Below, piece by piece: positions 36,765 to 37,989 of a stretch of 37,989 nt of DNA. The notes below the pieces were generated by a model. The model was not told where the DNA came from, ran no database searches, and saw only the letters and a program-made list of their open reading frames with translations. Each line of letters begins with the position of its first letter. The first letter of the stretch is position 1. Origin of the DNA: an uncultured Verrucomicrobiota bacterium (GTDB lineage Bacteria > Verrucomicrobiota > Verrucomicrobiia > Limisphaerales > UBA9464); contig CAIRNV010000270.1 in NCBI GenBank assembly GCA_903880005.1, positions 1 to 37,989 on the forward strand. Reading direction: 5' to 3'. Both the position numbers and the translations under genes were made by a program.

Positions 36765-37826
36765 ATGAGCAAGCAGAAGGCCTACGCGGCGGCGGGCGTG
36801 GACATTGACCTCGGGAACCAAGTGAAGGCGACGTTGCCGGCGTTGCTCGCATCGACGCGGCGGCCGGGCGTCCTGGGCAAGGTGGGCGGCTTCGGAGGGT
36901 TGTTCGCCCTCGACACGCGACGGCACAAGAACCCGGTGTTGGTGAGCTCCGTGGATGGCGTGGGCACCAAGCTGAAGATCGCCTTTGAAACGGGGCGGCA
37001 CGACACCATCGGGGAGGACCTCGTCAACCATTGCGTGAACGACATCGCGGTGCTGGGCGCGGAGCCGCTGTTCTTCCTGGACTACCTGGGCACGGGCCGG
37101 CTGGAGCCCGGGGTGTTCACGGACATCATCGCGGGGTTCGCCCGGGGCTGCGCGGCCAACCGTTGCGCCTTGATTGGCGGCGAGACCGCCCAGATGCCCG
37201 GGTTTTACCAAGCGGGCGAGTATGACGTGTCGGGGACGATCGTGGGGGTGGTGGACCGGGACCGGATGCTGGACGGCCCACGGCGCGTGAAGCGCGGGGA
37301 CGTGCTGCTGGGGATTGCATCGTCCGGCCTGCACACGAACGGCTACTCGCTGGCGCGGAAGGTCTTGTTCGAGACGCTGCGGCTGAAGGTCACGTCGCGT
37401 GTGGCCGGCATGGACGGCACGTTGGGGGAGGAGCTGCTCAAGGTGCACGTCACCTACGGCCCGTTGGTCCAGGCGTTGCTCAAGAAGTTCAACCCGGTCC
37501 CTGGCTCGGGAGCCATCCACGCCCTGGCGCACATCACGGGCGGCGGCTTCATCGACAACATCCCCCGCGTCCTGCCCCCGCGCCTCGACGCGGTCGTGAG
37601 GAAGGGGAGCTGGGATTCGCTGCCCATCTTCGACTTGATTGCCAGCAAGGGGGGCGTGGACGAGGCCGAGTTGTACCAGGTGTTCAACATGGGCGTGGGC
37701 ATGGTGGTCTTGGCGGACGCGGGGTCGGCGGACGCCGTGTTGCGTGCGATCCGCAAGGCAGGCCATGCCGCGTGGGCGATTGGCGAGATTGTGCCCGGCA
37801 AGGGCGAGTCGCGCGTGGTGGGCTGA
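36765..37826 (+). CDS. purM: Phosphoribosylformylglycinamidine cyclo-ligase
   Basis: YAAAGVDIDLGNQVK, SSVDGVGTKLKIAFETGRHDTIGEDLVNHCVNDI, GGETAQMPGFY, HITGGGFIDNIPRVLP. Confidence 0.97.
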   Translation: MSKQKAYAAAGVDIDLGNQVKATLPALLASTRRPGVLGKVGGFGGLFALDTRRHKNPVLVSSVDGVGTKLKIAFETGRHDTIGEDLVNHCVNDIAVLGAEPLFFLDYLGTGRLEPGVFTDIIAGFARGCAANRCALIGGETAQMPGFYQAGEYDVSGTIVGVVDRDRMLDGPRRVKRGDVLLGIASSGLHTNGYSLARKVLFETLRLKVTSRVAGMDGTLGEELLKVHVTYGPLVQALLKKFNPVPGSGAIHALAHITGGGFIDNIPRVLPPRLDAVVRKGSWDSLPIFDLIASKGGVDEAELYQVFNMGVGMVVLADAGSADAVLRAIRKAGHAAWAIGEIVPGKGESRVVG

Positions 37827-37828
37827 CC

Positions 37829-37989
37829 ATGGGCGCCATGAACCACAAAGGTCCATCCATCGAGCCCGCCGCCGACCCGCTGTTCCGGCGCCTGGTTGCG
37901 ATCTCCACGGGGCTCGCGTTTGGCGGGATGCTGGCGTCCCTGGCCGTGTTCGAGCGGGCGAGCCACGGGAAGCTTGCGTTGCGATGGCA
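37829..37989 (+). CDS. Truncated ORF at window edge, putative membrane protein
   Basis: Open frame MGAMNHKGPSIEPAADPLFRRLVAISTGLAFGGMLASLAVFERASHGKLALRW with no stop before window end. Confidence 0.45.
   Translation, partial: MGAMNHKGPSIEPAADPLFRRLVAISTGLAFGGMLASLAVFERASHGKLALRW

Noticed and set aside
1-37989. CRISPR arrays, prophage, integrases, restriction-modification, toxin-antitoxin or BGC genes
   Set aside because: No regular repeat-spacer array and no supporting protein motifs seen in any frame.
1-37989. tRNA/rRNA genes
   Set aside because: No convincing cloverleaf or rRNA sequence found by eye in the intergenic regions; a tRNAscan/Infernal run would be decisive.

Overview
High-GC bacterial chromosomal segment, probably Verrucomicrobiota (inferred from gene content: DUF1559-like pseudopilins, autotransporter-type strand-repeat protein with an FYRxR-like tail, lineage-style dcw order; no rRNA seen). 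Left edge: hairpin-rich intergenic DNA, a small wHTH/AT-hook-like protein, a RibD-type reductase and queA on the minus strand. Centre (about 3.2-22 kb): a long co-directional dcw (division and cell wall) cluster: mraZ, a small orphan ORF, rsmH, ftsL-like, ftsI, murE-like, murF, mraY, LysM protein, ftsW, murG, murB, ddl, ftsQ, ftsA, ftsZ, chrA-like. Right part: two orphan pseudopilins flanking a minus-strand guaA / TPR-AAA+ ATPase / TPR-membrane-protein operon, a DCC-family protein plus GlcD-type oxidase, a large secreted strand-repeat protein, an ECF sigma factor with a fused anti-sigma/VWA (YfbK-like) protein, a dispersed inverted repeat, purM, and a truncated ORF. The most striking observation is erosion of the Mur ligase set inside an otherwise intact, translationally coupled dcw cluster: the murE-position ORF is full-length and open but has lost the P-loop and essentially every other catalytic motif; murD and murC are absent from their usual positions; and FtsZ carries substitutions in the T1, T2, T6 and T7 nucleotide/catalytic loops while keeping the C-terminal peptide. 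A 10-bp-phased triple TGGN array upstream of mraZ looks like a MraZ operator. All assignments come from reading the sequence and motif recognition; no database search was run.
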